This document shows, one piece after another, positions 34,520-43,149 of a stretch of DNA of 64,000 nucleotides. Source of the stretch: Hwanghaeella sp965227365 (GTDB taxonomy: Bacteria > Pseudomonadota > Alphaproteobacteria > UBA8366 > Aestuariispiraceae). Positions within the stretch are counted from its first letter, which is position 1, and each line of letters opens with the position of its first letter. The stretch spans positions 4,464,001 through 4,528,000 of the forward strand of contig NZ_OZ245754.1 in the NCBI RefSeq assembly GCF_965227365.1. The letters are read 5' to 3'. The notes beneath the pieces were generated by a model that ran no database searches, had not been told where the DNA came from, and saw only the letters and a list, made by a program, of their open reading frames with translations. The translations under genes were made by a program, and so were the position numbers.

Positions 34520-36640
34520 CTAGGCGCTGGGCCTTGTTCCGAAATCGGCCCAGGCTTCACGGCCGCCATGGTTGTCAAGATGATTGGCGAGCGCCACGAC
34601 GACGCGCCGGTCGAACTTCTTGTTGCCGTCCTGCAGCAGCTGGTCGACCGCCGCCTCGAAAGGCATGCCGTCGCGCCAGGCACGGGCCGAGACCATGCCG
34701 ACGAAGGCATTGGCCACTGAGACGATCCGCGAGGTGACGATGATATCCTCCCCGCTAAGCCCGTCCGGCGTGCCGGAACCGTCATAGTTTTCCTGCATCT
34801 GGGCAAGCGTATCGGCCACCGGGCCTTCGAAATCGACATTGCGGACCAGATTCGCGCTGACCATCACGCTGTCGCGGATCATCTTGAATTCCTCATCCGT
34901 CAGCTTGCCTTCCTTGGTCAGGACATGCGTCGGCACGGTGATCTTGCCGAGGTTCATCAAACTGCCCGCCGTGCCGGCGGTTTCGATGAAGAGCGGATCC
35001 TGCGCCATTTCCGAGGCGATGGCACGGGCGACGACGCCGACCCGCACCGAGTGGTTGGCGGAGAAGGGATCGCGTTGGTCGACGACCGAAACCAGCGTGT
35101 TCACCAACTGCTGCATGACCTGTTCGCGCTTTTCACGCTCGCGGACGCTTTCGGTGATGTCCTGGGTGACCACCAGCGCGCCGTTCGGCATATCTTCCGA
35201 GGGCGGAAGATGAATCAGATCGGACCGGAACACCCGCTCGCCCTCGCCCAGATCCATTTCATGGGTATGGGACTGGTTTTCCTTGGTCTCGACGCATTCC
35301 TGAACCCAGCCGGCGATGCGTTTGCCGTGGATCGGGCCGAAGATCGCGGTGACATGCTTGTTCAGCAGGTCCGCGCGCTCGATCCGCGCCTGTTTCACCG
35401 CCATGTCGTTGAACCAGCGGAAATGCCCGCCCTCGTCATAGATGGCGATGGAGTTGGGCTGGCTGTCGGTCACCACATGCATGAAATTGCGCTGTGCCTC
35501 GAACCGGCTGGCCAGGCGCTCGAACCGGTCGGCCGCCTGCTGCGCGCGCTGTGACGTGCCGTAATACCAGAGCGCGACGCCGCCGATCAGGACCAGCACG
35601 ATAATGCCTGAAAAGGCGATCACCATCTGGTTCAGGCGATCTTCCGATTCCGCCAGCGCCTCGGACGTATCCACCTTGTAGACCAGCGTCCAGGGAACCT
35701 GGGTGAAGCCGCGCGACAGGGCAAGGACCTCGGCGCCGGCATAGTCCTTCTTCACGGCGAAACCGCCGGGCGTGCGGATCGCCCAGGCGGCGGCCAGATC
35801 GGGCGTATCGGTGGAGAGCTTCAGTTTCAGCGGCTCGGACCCGTTCATCAGCGGGGAGAGGTATTCCACCGTCGCGCCGGCCTGGCGCACCAGCATCGCC
35901 TCGGCGGTCTGGTCCACATTGCCCGGCTGTTCCAGCAGGGGGAAAAGTTCGTCCGTCACCGGCTTGATACCGATAACGGTGGCGATCTGCGAACTGGCGC
36001 TTTCATCCGACTGCAGGGCGAAGACCGGCGCCAGAAAGGCCATGCTGGGCTTGCCGCCCGGCCCGATGAACATGTCGGAAACGGCCGCCTCGCCCTTCGG
36101 CGTATTCTCGATGAAATTGCGGATCTGGCCCTGAACGGGCGGGGTTCCGGGGCTGGCGACGACGATATTGCCCTCTTCGTCGACGATGGCGATCCCGGCC
36201 GAGCCGACCCGGTTCACATTCGCCGACACCGCCGGGCCGCTGACCGCGGCGGTGAAACCGGTCCGGTCCGCGACCACGGTCAACAGATTGCCGAGATATT
36301 CCAGCTCCGCCGAGGCCTCGCTGTCGGCGCCGCCCTCGACGTCGTAGAGGATGGTCATGTAGAGCTGAAGCGATTCGTTCTCCGCCAGGCCGCGCAATTC
36401 GTCGACCTGGGAATCCATCCAATTGTCGATATCCGCGAAACGGCTGTCGGCGATAATGCCGAGACGGACCTGCCAACGCTGCATTTCCCGCTCACGCTCG
36501 GCCTCGGTGAACTGATAGACCAGAATACCGCCGACCACGGCGAAAATCAGGATCGCAAGCCCGGTGGCCGACATCTTGAAAAGGGCGGACTTGCCCCCGT
36601 CATCGCCGGCATTCGCCCGATCCGCCGTTTGATCGCTCAC
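34520..36640 (-). CDS. Membrane sensor with cache-like, PAS and degenerate HD-GYP domains
   Basis: A 706-residue protein. A membrane segment (about 25-45), a dCache-like periplasmic domain (about 60-335) and a second segment (about 345-365) precede a PAS domain (about 390-510) and a C-terminal HD-GYP-like domain. The usual LHDIGK is LMNLGK near residue 562, the following histidine (MIRDS) is replaced, HHE is QEN, and GYP reads GTP near 623. Most metal ligands are therefore missing, and phosphodiesterase activity is unlikely. Start is GTG 36640, preceded by GGGGAGA. Confidence 0.88.
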   Translation of the reverse strand: MSDQTADRANAGDDGGKSALFKMSATGLAILIFAVVGGILVYQFTEAEREREMQRWQVRLGIIADSRFADIDNWMDSQVDELRGLAENESLQLYMTILYDVEGGADSEASAELEYLGNLLTVVADRTGFTAAVSGPAVSANVNRVGSAGIAIVDEEGNIVVASPGTPPVQGQIRNFIENTPKGEAAVSDMFIGPGGKPSMAFLAPVFALQSDESASSQIATVIGIKPVTDELFPLLEQPGNVDQTAEAMLVRQAGATVEYLSPLMNGSEPLKLKLSTDTPDLAAAWAIRTPGGFAVKKDYAGAEVLALSRGFTQVPWTLVYKVDTSEALAESEDRLNQMVIAFSGIIVLVLIGGVALWYYGTSQRAQQAADRFERLASRFEAQRNFMHVVTDSQPNSIAIYDEGGHFRWFNDMAVKQARIERADLLNKHVTAIFGPIHGKRIAGWVQECVETKENQSHTHEMDLGEGERVFRSDLIHLPPSEDMPNGALVVTQDITESVREREKREQVMQQLVNTLVSVVDQRDPFSANHSVRVGVVARAIASEMAQDPLFIETAGTAGSLMNLGKITVPTHVLTKEGKLTDEEFKMIRDSVMVSANLVRNVDFEGPVADTLAQMQENYDGSGTPDGLSGEDIIVTSRIVSVANAFVGMVSARAWRDGMPFEAAVDQLLQDGNKKFDRRVVVALANHLDNHGGREAWADFGTRPSA

Positions 36641-36821
36641 GGAAAATCTCCCCAATTCCGGTCTGATGCAGCGCCCGTCCGCGCAAGTTGACCCTAGCCG
36701 AATCGCTACTGCAACACATCTTCATACTTCATTAACGGCTGTCATCATGAAATATCTTAGGTTATGTCCCGAGGTTAGTGCCCGTTGGGGCACATCGCGC
36801 AGTATGGGGGTATGGCGCAGC

Positions 36822-37544
36822 ATGAAGACGAACCACAGACGGAAACCGGGCGCGGAAGCCGGGGTTTGCAGGGGTCCGGGTTTTCAGTCCCGGCTCTTCG
36901 GCCTTGTCGTCGCGACGGCGGCCGTCCTCTTTATGCTGGCGATCTCCGGCGACGCCGGTGCGGCCGCGCGTACGACGACGAAATGGAGCGTCTTCGGCAC
37001 CAAGGAAATCATGTCCACCAAACTGGCCAAGTTCCAGAAATGGACGGAGACGCTGAAACGCTATTCCGGGGAAGAGCCGGAGGAGTTGAACGTCTGCCAG
37101 GTGACGCCGACCAACCAATGCCATCTGGCGCGTTGGCGGATTTTCCTGAAGCAGATCCTGACCAAGCCGAAACGTGAACAGCTGGACCTGGTCAACGCCT
37201 ATCTCAACAAATGGCTCTACGTCATCGACCCGGTGAACTACGGCGTGAAGGATTATTGGGCGACGCCCAAGCAGTTCATGCAGCGCAACGGCGATTGCGA
37301 GGATTATGCGATCTCCAAATTCATGTCGCTGGCCCATCTGGGTTTTCCGAAGGCCAATATGCGGGTGCTGGTGCTGCAGGATCTGAACCTGAGCACGGCG
37401 CACGCGGTGCTGTTGGTGGAATTGGACGGCGAGGTCCTGATGCTGGACAACCAGATCTCGAGCGTCATCAATGCCGACCGGGTGAAGCACTACAAGCCGA
37501 TCTATTCGATCAACGAAGAGGCCTGGTGGCTGCACCGGGGTTAG
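36822..37544 (+). CDS. LapG-like periplasmic cysteine protease (BTLCP family)
   Basis: Transglutaminase-like cysteine proteinase of 240 residues. A hydrophobic leader (about 24-48, ending DAGAAA) directs export. The triad is visible as C159 (RNGDCEDYA), H194 (STAHAVLLVE) and D209 (LMLDNQ). The acidic residues flanking C159 match the calcium site of LapG, which in Pseudomonas cleaves the adhesin LapA when cyclic-di-GMP falls. No adhesin or LapD homologue is next to it. The start is ATG 36822, though ATG 36804 or 36747 are possible. It is divergent from the HD-GYP-like gene. Confidence 0.85.
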   Translation: MKTNHRRKPGAEAGVCRGPGFQSRLFGLVVATAAVLFMLAISGDAGAAARTTTKWSVFGTKEIMSTKLAKFQKWTETLKRYSGEEPEELNVCQVTPTNQCHLARWRIFLKQILTKPKREQLDLVNAYLNKWLYVIDPVNYGVKDYWATPKQFMQRNGDCEDYAISKFMSLAHLGFPKANMRVLVLQDLNLSTAHAVLLVELDGEVLMLDNQISSVINADRVKHYKPIYSINEEAWWLHRG

Positions 37545-37635
37545 GCACCCTTCCGCCGACGGACCGACAGCGCCCAATTCCCTTGGCCGCCTCCGCTGAA
37601 TCTGGTGTATTCAACCGATTGACTAGACGGATTCG

Positions 37636-38922
37636 GTGCCGGGTGGCGACGTGCAGGAAAATACGAGCGGACAGGAATATATGCTGCTGGATTTCGCCCA
37701 GCGGCTGGAACGGCACCGGGAAGACCGGCGCGCCGTCCATCTGCATCTGTCGCGCCTGAAGCCGCAGAACCGCCGCGACCATCATCTGCGGATCGCCGTC
37801 AATACGCTCGAGGATTTCGTCCGCGCCTATGAGGGGCAGATCTTCACGCTCGGCAGCGCCGACGTCGTCTTCGTATGCAAGGGCGTCCGCCTGGCGCAGC
37901 TGGACGATATCGTCATGCGGATGCGGTACCTGTTCAGCGAGGACCCCCTGTCCTCCGCCGATCCGGACGAGGCCGGGCACGGCCGGTTCGCAACGCTCTA
38001 CAATATCGAAAGCCAGTACGACAATTTTCTCGACCTGTGTAAAACCCTCTACAATGAGGAGCAGATCCGCCAGCGGCGTCTGCAGCAGATCGCCACGCAA
38101 TCGGGCGAAAACGCGCCGACGGATACCCGCCGGCCGCTGTCACCGCAGCAGTTGGGCCGGTTGGAGGAGGTGCTCGAGCGCGCAGACCTGTCTTCCGTGC
38201 TGCGCCGGCAGGCCGTCTGTGCCTTCGGGAAGAACAAGAACGACCCGCCCAAGCCGATGTTCCGGGAGCTGTTCGTATCCGTCGCCGACCTGGCCAAGAC
38301 GGTCCTGCCCGATGTCGACCTGGCGGCGAACCGCTGGCTGTTCCAGCATCTGACCCAGACGCTCGACCGGCGGGTCCTGAAAATGCTGGCGCGGGCCGAG
38401 GATACCTCGCTGCATTCGCAGATATCCATGAATCTGAACGTCCATACCCTGCTGTCCCAGGAGTTCCTGGAATTCGACTCCAGCCTGCGGATGGGAAGCC
38501 GCGGCACGCTGGTCGTGGAATTGCAGATGATCGATATCCTGGCCGACTATTCCAACTTTCTGTTCGCCCGCGATTTTGCCCGGGAAAAAGGATATCGCGT
38601 CTGTCTGGACGGCATCACGCCGGACACCCTGTTCTATGTCGACCGGCATCAATTGGGCGTCGACCTGATCAAACTGGCCAGCGCACCGGTATTCGATTCC
38701 GTCGAGGCCAACGATCCGCGCCTGGAGGAAATCGGCGAGGAGGTCGCGCGCGTCGGCAAGGGACGGGTGATCCTGAGCCGCGTCGACAACGAAAACATGA
38801 TCCGCAACGGCATGAAGCTCGGCATCACTCTGTTCCAGGGCCGTCAGGTCGATCAGATTCTGCAGCGCGGCAACCGAACCTGGGGGCCGGCGGTTGGCCA
38901 AGGCCGCCTGACCCGGTCCTAG
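37636..38922 (+). CDS. Degenerate GGDEF/EAL-like protein
   Basis: A 428-residue soluble protein starting at GTG 37636. The C-terminal half has EAL-domain landmarks but lacks catalytic ones: SMNLNVHTLLSQEF, LVVELQMID, LDGIT in place of DDFG, DLIKLA (keeping the Lys) and GITLFQGRQV. The N-terminal part (IFTLGSADVVFVCKG) could be an equally degenerate GGDEF fold. It may bind cyclic-di-GMP or act by protein contact rather than hydrolysis. It follows the LapG-like gene by 91 bases in the same direction. Confidence 0.7.
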   Translation: MPGGDVQENTSGQEYMLLDFAQRLERHREDRRAVHLHLSRLKPQNRRDHHLRIAVNTLEDFVRAYEGQIFTLGSADVVFVCKGVRLAQLDDIVMRMRYLFSEDPLSSADPDEAGHGRFATLYNIESQYDNFLDLCKTLYNEEQIRQRRLQQIATQSGENAPTDTRRPLSPQQLGRLEEVLERADLSSVLRRQAVCAFGKNKNDPPKPMFRELFVSVADLAKTVLPDVDLAANRWLFQHLTQTLDRRVLKMLARAEDTSLHSQISMNLNVHTLLSQEFLEFDSSLRMGSRGTLVVELQMIDILADYSNFLFARDFAREKGYRVCLDGITPDTLFYVDRHQLGVDLIKLASAPVFDSVEANDPRLEEIGEEVARVGKGRVILSRVDNENMIRNGMKLGITLFQGRQVDQILQRGNRTWGPAVGQGRLTRS

Positions 38923-38947
38923 GCCGTCGGCCGACGGTAGACCGCCG

Positions 38948-39991
38948 ATGGACGGGCTGGACCTCTCTTCTTTTTTGCAGCTTTGGGGGAATAGCAGCGG
39001 CGATGCCCTTTGGCTTGCCGCGGCGACGCCGCTTCTGCTGCTGATGGGGCTGGCGCTGGACTGGGTGATCGGGGACATGCGCTGGCTGTTCAGGTTCCTG
39101 CCCCACCCGGTGGTGATCATCGGCAAATTGATCGGTTTTCTGGACAAGAAGCTGAACCGGGAAGGCCGCGGCGATATCAACCGCACCGTCCGCGGCGCGG
39201 TGGTCACCGTTTTCGTCACCCTGGTCGCGGCCGGGACCGGATGGGGCGTGCATATGCTGACGCGGCAACACCCCAGCGGCTGGATGATCGACGTCCTGCT
39301 GGTCGCCATATTGGTGGCGCAGCGCAGCCTGGCCGGGCGGGTCGCCGATGTGGGCAAGGCGCTGGGACGCAACGACCTGTTGAAGGCGCGGGACAATCTG
39401 CGCCATCTGGTCAGCCGCGACCCCGACAAGTTGGACCGCCACGGGGTCGGCCGCTCGGCACTGGAAAGCCTGGCCGAGAATTTTTCCGACGCGGTCGTTG
39501 CGCCCGCCTTCTGGTTCCTGCTGCTCGGCCTGCCGGGTCTGTTCGCCTACAAGGCGATCAACACCATGGATTCGATGATCGGCTACAAGACCGACCGCTA
39601 TCTCTCCTTCGGCATGACCGCCGCGCGGTTGGACGACGCGGTGAACTGGATCCCGGCGCGGCTGTCGGGTCTGCTTTTCGTCATCGGCGCGGCCTTCGCG
39701 CCCGGCGGCAAACCGGCCCGCGCGCTGAAGGTGATGATCCGGGATGCCGGCAAGCATGCCAGTCCGAATGCGGGATGGCCAGAAGCGGCCATGGCGGGCG
39801 CCTTCGACATGGCGCTAGGCGGGCCGCGCCTCTATCCCGGCGGAGCCAAAACGGAATCGGTCTGGATCGGCGACGGCAAGGCGCGGTTGGAAGCGGGCGA
39901 CGTGCGCCGCGGCCTGGCGCTGTTCGTCATCGGCTGCGGCTTGCTGTGGCTGTTCATCGCGCCGCTGGCGATATTGTCGTTGGCAGGCTGA
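38948..39991 (+). CDS. cobD: Adenosylcobinamide-phosphate synthase (CobD/CbiB)
   Basis: Integral membrane enzyme that attaches aminopropanol phosphate to adenosylcobyric acid late in B12 synthesis. The 347-residue protein carries DWVIGDMRWL and HPVVIIGKLIGFLDKKLN at the N-terminus, and the catalytic-region motif SALESLAENFSDAVVAPAFWF near residue 175 followed by NTMDSMIGYK. Symbol follows the aerobic-pathway naming (cbiB in enterics). It converges on cobQ with 21 bases between stops. Confidence 0.96.
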   Translation: MDGLDLSSFLQLWGNSSGDALWLAAATPLLLLMGLALDWVIGDMRWLFRFLPHPVVIIGKLIGFLDKKLNREGRGDINRTVRGAVVTVFVTLVAAGTGWGVHMLTRQHPSGWMIDVLLVAILVAQRSLAGRVADVGKALGRNDLLKARDNLRHLVSRDPDKLDRHGVGRSALESLAENFSDAVVAPAFWFLLLGLPGLFAYKAINTMDSMIGYKTDRYLSFGMTAARLDDAVNWIPARLSGLLFVIGAAFAPGGKPARALKVMIRDAGKHASPNAGWPEAAMAGAFDMALGGPRLYPGGAKTESVWIGDGKARLEAGDVRRGLALFVIGCGLLWLFIAPLAILSLAG

Positions 39992-40012
39992 GCGGCCCGA
40001 CCTCGACGCGAA

Positions 40013-41506
40013 TCAACGCGCCGCGGCGAGCAGGGCTTCGATGTCGAGATGCCGCTCCAGATGATCCGCCAGCCGGTCCAGCACCTGTTCCACCGACGTC
40101 TCATAGGCGGCACCCTGCGCACGACCTTCGCGCAAGCGGCTCAGGAAAGCGTGCCGAAATCCGTCCGCCGCAAACAGACCATGCAGGTAGCAGCCCATCA
40201 CCCGGCCGGAGGAATCAACCGCGCCGTCCGGACGCCCGCCGATATCCGCCATCGGCGCGGCGAGGCCGGGGCCGGACGTGACGCCCATATGCATTTCGTA
40301 ACCCGAGACCTGTTGACCGGTCGTGCATTCGACGGCCGTCACGTCACGCAACGCCTTGTCGCCGGAAATCTCGGTTTCCACGTCGAGCCAGCCGAGCCCC
40401 GGCGTATCGCCCGCCGGTCCTTCGATGCCCTTCGGATCGGACAGGCTTTTCCCCAACATCTGATAACCGGCGCACAAGCCGACGACCCAGCCCCCGCGCC
40501 GGATATGCGCTTGTAGATCGACATCCCAGCCTTCCTTGCGAAAGGCAGTCAGATCGCCAATCGTTGTCTTCGATCCCGGCAGCAAGATCAGATCGGCATC
40601 CAACGGCAGGGGACGGCCGGGCGGCACCATGACGAGTTCGACGTCGGCCTCCGCGCGCAGGGGATCGAGGTCGTCGAAATTCGCGATCCGCGGCAGGCGC
40701 GGCACGGCGATGCGGATCGGCCGGACGGCATCGCTGCCGTCCCCGGCCCTGCGGTCCGCGCTGGGCGTGTCCAGGGCTACTGCGTCCTCGGCCGGCAGCA
40801 GATGCGCCTCGCCGAACCAGGGCAGAACACCGTGACAGGTCATGCCGGTGCGGTCGGAAATGATGTCGAGCGCCGAAGTGAAAAGCGACTTGTCGCCGCG
40901 AAACTTGTTCACGACATAGCCGGCAAGGCATGCTTTCTCCGCTTCGGTCAGCAGGGCATGGGTGCCGACAAGACTGGCGATAACCCCGCCGCGGTCGATA
41001 TCCGCGACCAGCACGACGGGCACGTCCGCGGCCTCCGCGAAGCCCATATTGGCGATGTCGCCGGCGCGCAGGTTCACTTCCGCCGGGCTGCCGGCCCCTT
41101 CGACCAGAACGATATCCGCTTCCCGGCGCAGAAGGTCGAAACTCTCCAGCACCTTGGGCAGAAGTTTCGGTTTCAGATCGTAATAGTCGCGCGCCTTGGC
41201 CTGGCCGAAGACCTTACCCTGAACGACGATCTGGGAGCCCATATCCGTCTGCGGTTTCAATAAGATAGGGTTCATATGAACACTGGCCGGGACCCCGCAG
41301 GCGCGCGCCTGCAAGGCCTGGGCGCGGCCGATCTCGCCGCCTTCCGCGGTGACGGCGGCATTGTTCGACATGTTCTGCGGCTTGAAGGGGCGGACGGTCA
41401 GGCCGCGCCGGGTCAAAGCCCGGGCGAGGCCCGCGACCAGAAGGGACTTCCCGACATCGGAACCGGTGCCCTGCAACATCAGTGAAAGGCCCGGCACCGT
41501 CATCAC
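40013..41506 (-). CDS. cobQ: Cobyric acid synthase
   Basis: Amidates four side chains of adenosylcobyrinic diamide using glutamine and ATP. The 497-residue protein shows the N-terminal P-loop-like QGTGSDVGKSLL, the FKPQNMSNNA motif and a C-terminal class I glutamine amidotransferase with nucleophile Cys in VGLCAGYQMLG. It is the last gene of the minus-strand cobN-cobO-(SYLF)-cobQ string, 37 bases after the SYLF gene. Confidence 0.97.
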   Translation of the reverse strand: MMTVPGLSLMLQGTGSDVGKSLLVAGLARALTRRGLTVRPFKPQNMSNNAAVTAEGGEIGRAQALQARACGVPASVHMNPILLKPQTDMGSQIVVQGKVFGQAKARDYYDLKPKLLPKVLESFDLLRREADIVLVEGAGSPAEVNLRAGDIANMGFAEAADVPVVLVADIDRGGVIASLVGTHALLTEAEKACLAGYVVNKFRGDKSLFTSALDIISDRTGMTCHGVLPWFGEAHLLPAEDAVALDTPSADRRAGDGSDAVRPIRIAVPRLPRIANFDDLDPLRAEADVELVMVPPGRPLPLDADLILLPGSKTTIGDLTAFRKEGWDVDLQAHIRRGGWVVGLCAGYQMLGKSLSDPKGIEGPAGDTPGLGWLDVETEISGDKALRDVTAVECTTGQQVSGYEMHMGVTSGPGLAAPMADIGGRPDGAVDSSGRVMGCYLHGLFAADGFRHAFLSRLREGRAQGAAYETSVEQVLDRLADHLERHLDIEALLAAAR

Positions 41507-41543
41507 GCTTTCCGTCTATTCTGTGGCTGTCGGATCCGTCGGG

Positions 41544-42272
41544 TCATTTGCCGGCGGGATAATTCGCCAGTTCCTCACGCAGCGGGTCGGCCGCCGAATT
41601 CGCGAACTTGCCGTCGATCACGACCGATTTCGGGCTGGCGTCATTGGTGCCGTAGAAGGCCGCGTTCAGGCTTTCGCGCGGAAAGACCGCCGCGCCTTCG
41701 ATACTGACCCCGATGAAGGCGCCCTGGCTTATCGAATAGGCGATGACATCGGCATTCAGGTTCGCCGTGGTCGAAGCTTCGGCGCCGGCGCCGTAGGGGC
41801 CGACCGCGCCGTTGATCTCTCCGCCGATCTTCACCTTGTCATCCAGGATCGCTTCCAAACCCTTGCCGGTCAGGACGATCAGCATCAGTTCGGAACTTTG
41901 CGCGCCGATCTGCAATCCGAAGGATGCCGCGCCCATGCCGACGAAGGTCGGATAGCTCCAGCGTCCGTCCTCGGCCTTCGCCAGCAGCACGCCGGACCCA
42001 CCTTCACCGCCGACGAAAAAGCCGCCCTTCAAGATTTGCGGGAAGAGGACCACGCCCTTGGCCTTCTTCATGTAGCCTTTCACATAGGAGGCGAAATCCT
42101 TGTGATTGCGCATCTTTTCCGCCGTAAAGACCGCCTTGGAGACGATCTCGTTCGCGGTTTTCAGATTATCCGCAGTCTCGTCGGCCGAGACGGGCGCGGC
42201 CATGCCGAATGCCAGCGCGGCCGTCATGACCGTCGCGGCGGCAACACGTTTCACTCCGGTAAGTTCGAACAT
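41544..42272 (-). CDS. SYLF/Ysc84 domain lipid-binding exported protein
   Basis: A 242-residue protein with a signal peptide (about 1-30, ending APVSADE) and a SYLF domain, a phosphoinositide/lipid-binding fold. The core motifs KAKGVVLFPQILKGGFFVGGEGGSGVLL and IGAQSSELMLIVLTGKGLEAIL are clear. The ATG at 42272 has GAAGGAAAT upstream. It sits between cobO and cobQ in the same direction without an evident link to cobalamin synthesis. It is probably a hitchhiker, or has its own promoter in the 100-base gap before it. Confidence 0.9.
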   Translation of the reverse strand: MFELTGVKRVAAATVMTAALAFGMAAPVSADETADNLKTANEIVSKAVFTAEKMRNHKDFASYVKGYMKKAKGVVLFPQILKGGFFVGGEGGSGVLLAKAEDGRWSYPTFVGMGAASFGLQIGAQSSELMLIVLTGKGLEAILDDKVKIGGEINGAVGPYGAGAEASTTANLNADVIAYSISQGAFIGVSIEGAAVFPRESLNAAFYGTNDASPKSVVIDGKFANSAADPLREELANYPAGK

Positions 42273-42375
42273 CACGTATTTCCTTCTGCCTTGCCTCGGA
42301 CCGGAATGACCAACCGGGCCTGTTACCCCCACCGACGACGGAGAGAACCGTGTCGGTATGAACATTGATTCCCGC

Positions 42376-42999
42376 CTAGAATTCTATCCCGACCTGTGCC
42401 TTAACCCCGCCGCGGAAATGATGCTTCACCATTTCCATTTCGGTCACCATATCCGCGATCTCGATCAGTTCTTCCTTCGCGTTTCTGCCGGTGACGACCA
42501 CATGTTTGTCGTGCGGCTTGTTCTTCAAGGTCTCGATCACATCGTCCAGCGGCAGATAGTCATAGCGCAGCACGATGTTAAGCTCGTCCAGGATGACCAT
42601 CTGGTAATCCGGATTGGCGATCGCTTCCTTGGCATAGGCCCAGGCGGCTTCGGCCGCGGCGATATCGCGCTGCCGGTCCTGGGTGTCCCAGGTAAAGCCT
42701 TCGCCCATCGCCTTCATCACCACCTGGTCGGGAAATTTCTCCAGCACGACCCGTTCGCCGGTATTCCACACGCCTTTCACGAATTGGACGATGCAGATTT
42801 TCATACCGTTGCCGACCGCGCGGGCGGCGAGCCCCATGGCGGCGGTCGTCTTGCCCTTGCCCTTACCGGTATGGACCATCAACAGGCCCTTTTCCTCGGT
42901 CTTGGTGGCGATCATCTTGTCGCGTGCCGCCTTCTTCTTCGCCATTTTTTCGGCGTGGCGCTTGTTGATTTCCTCTTCGGTCATGCCTTCGGTTTTCAT
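42376..42999 (-). CDS. cobO: Cob(I)yrinic acid a,c-diamide adenosyltransferase
   Basis: Adds the adenosyl group to corrinoid cobalt (CobO/BtuR/CobA family, ATP-dependent). The 207-residue protein has the P-loop HTGKGKGKTTAAMGLAARA near residue 42, GFTWDTQDR, and VILDELNIVLRYDYL. A charged N-terminus with MTEEEINKRHAEKMAKKKAARDKM is typical. It follows cobN by 150 bases. The start ATG at 42999 is preferred over the longer frame, which has no family support. Confidence 0.96.
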   Translation of the reverse strand: MKTEGMTEEEINKRHAEKMAKKKAARDKMIATKTEEKGLLMVHTGKGKGKTTAAMGLAARAVGNGMKICIVQFVKGVWNTGERVVLEKFPDQVVMKAMGEGFTWDTQDRQRDIAAAEAAWAYAKEAIANPDYQMVILDELNIVLRYDYLPLDDVIETLKNKPHDKHVVVTGRNAKEELIEIADMVTEMEMVKHHFRGGVKAQVGIEF

Positions 43000-43149
43000 G
43001 CCGGCATTCCTTCCCACACGTCCCGTACAGTGATGTGCCACTCTATTGCCCGGATTCGCACCGTTTGGCACCTCACTATGGCGGCATAGTATGGCTGAAA
43101 AAAGGCATCGCCCGAAAAAGGCATTGCCGGGCCGCATATCAGAAACGCG

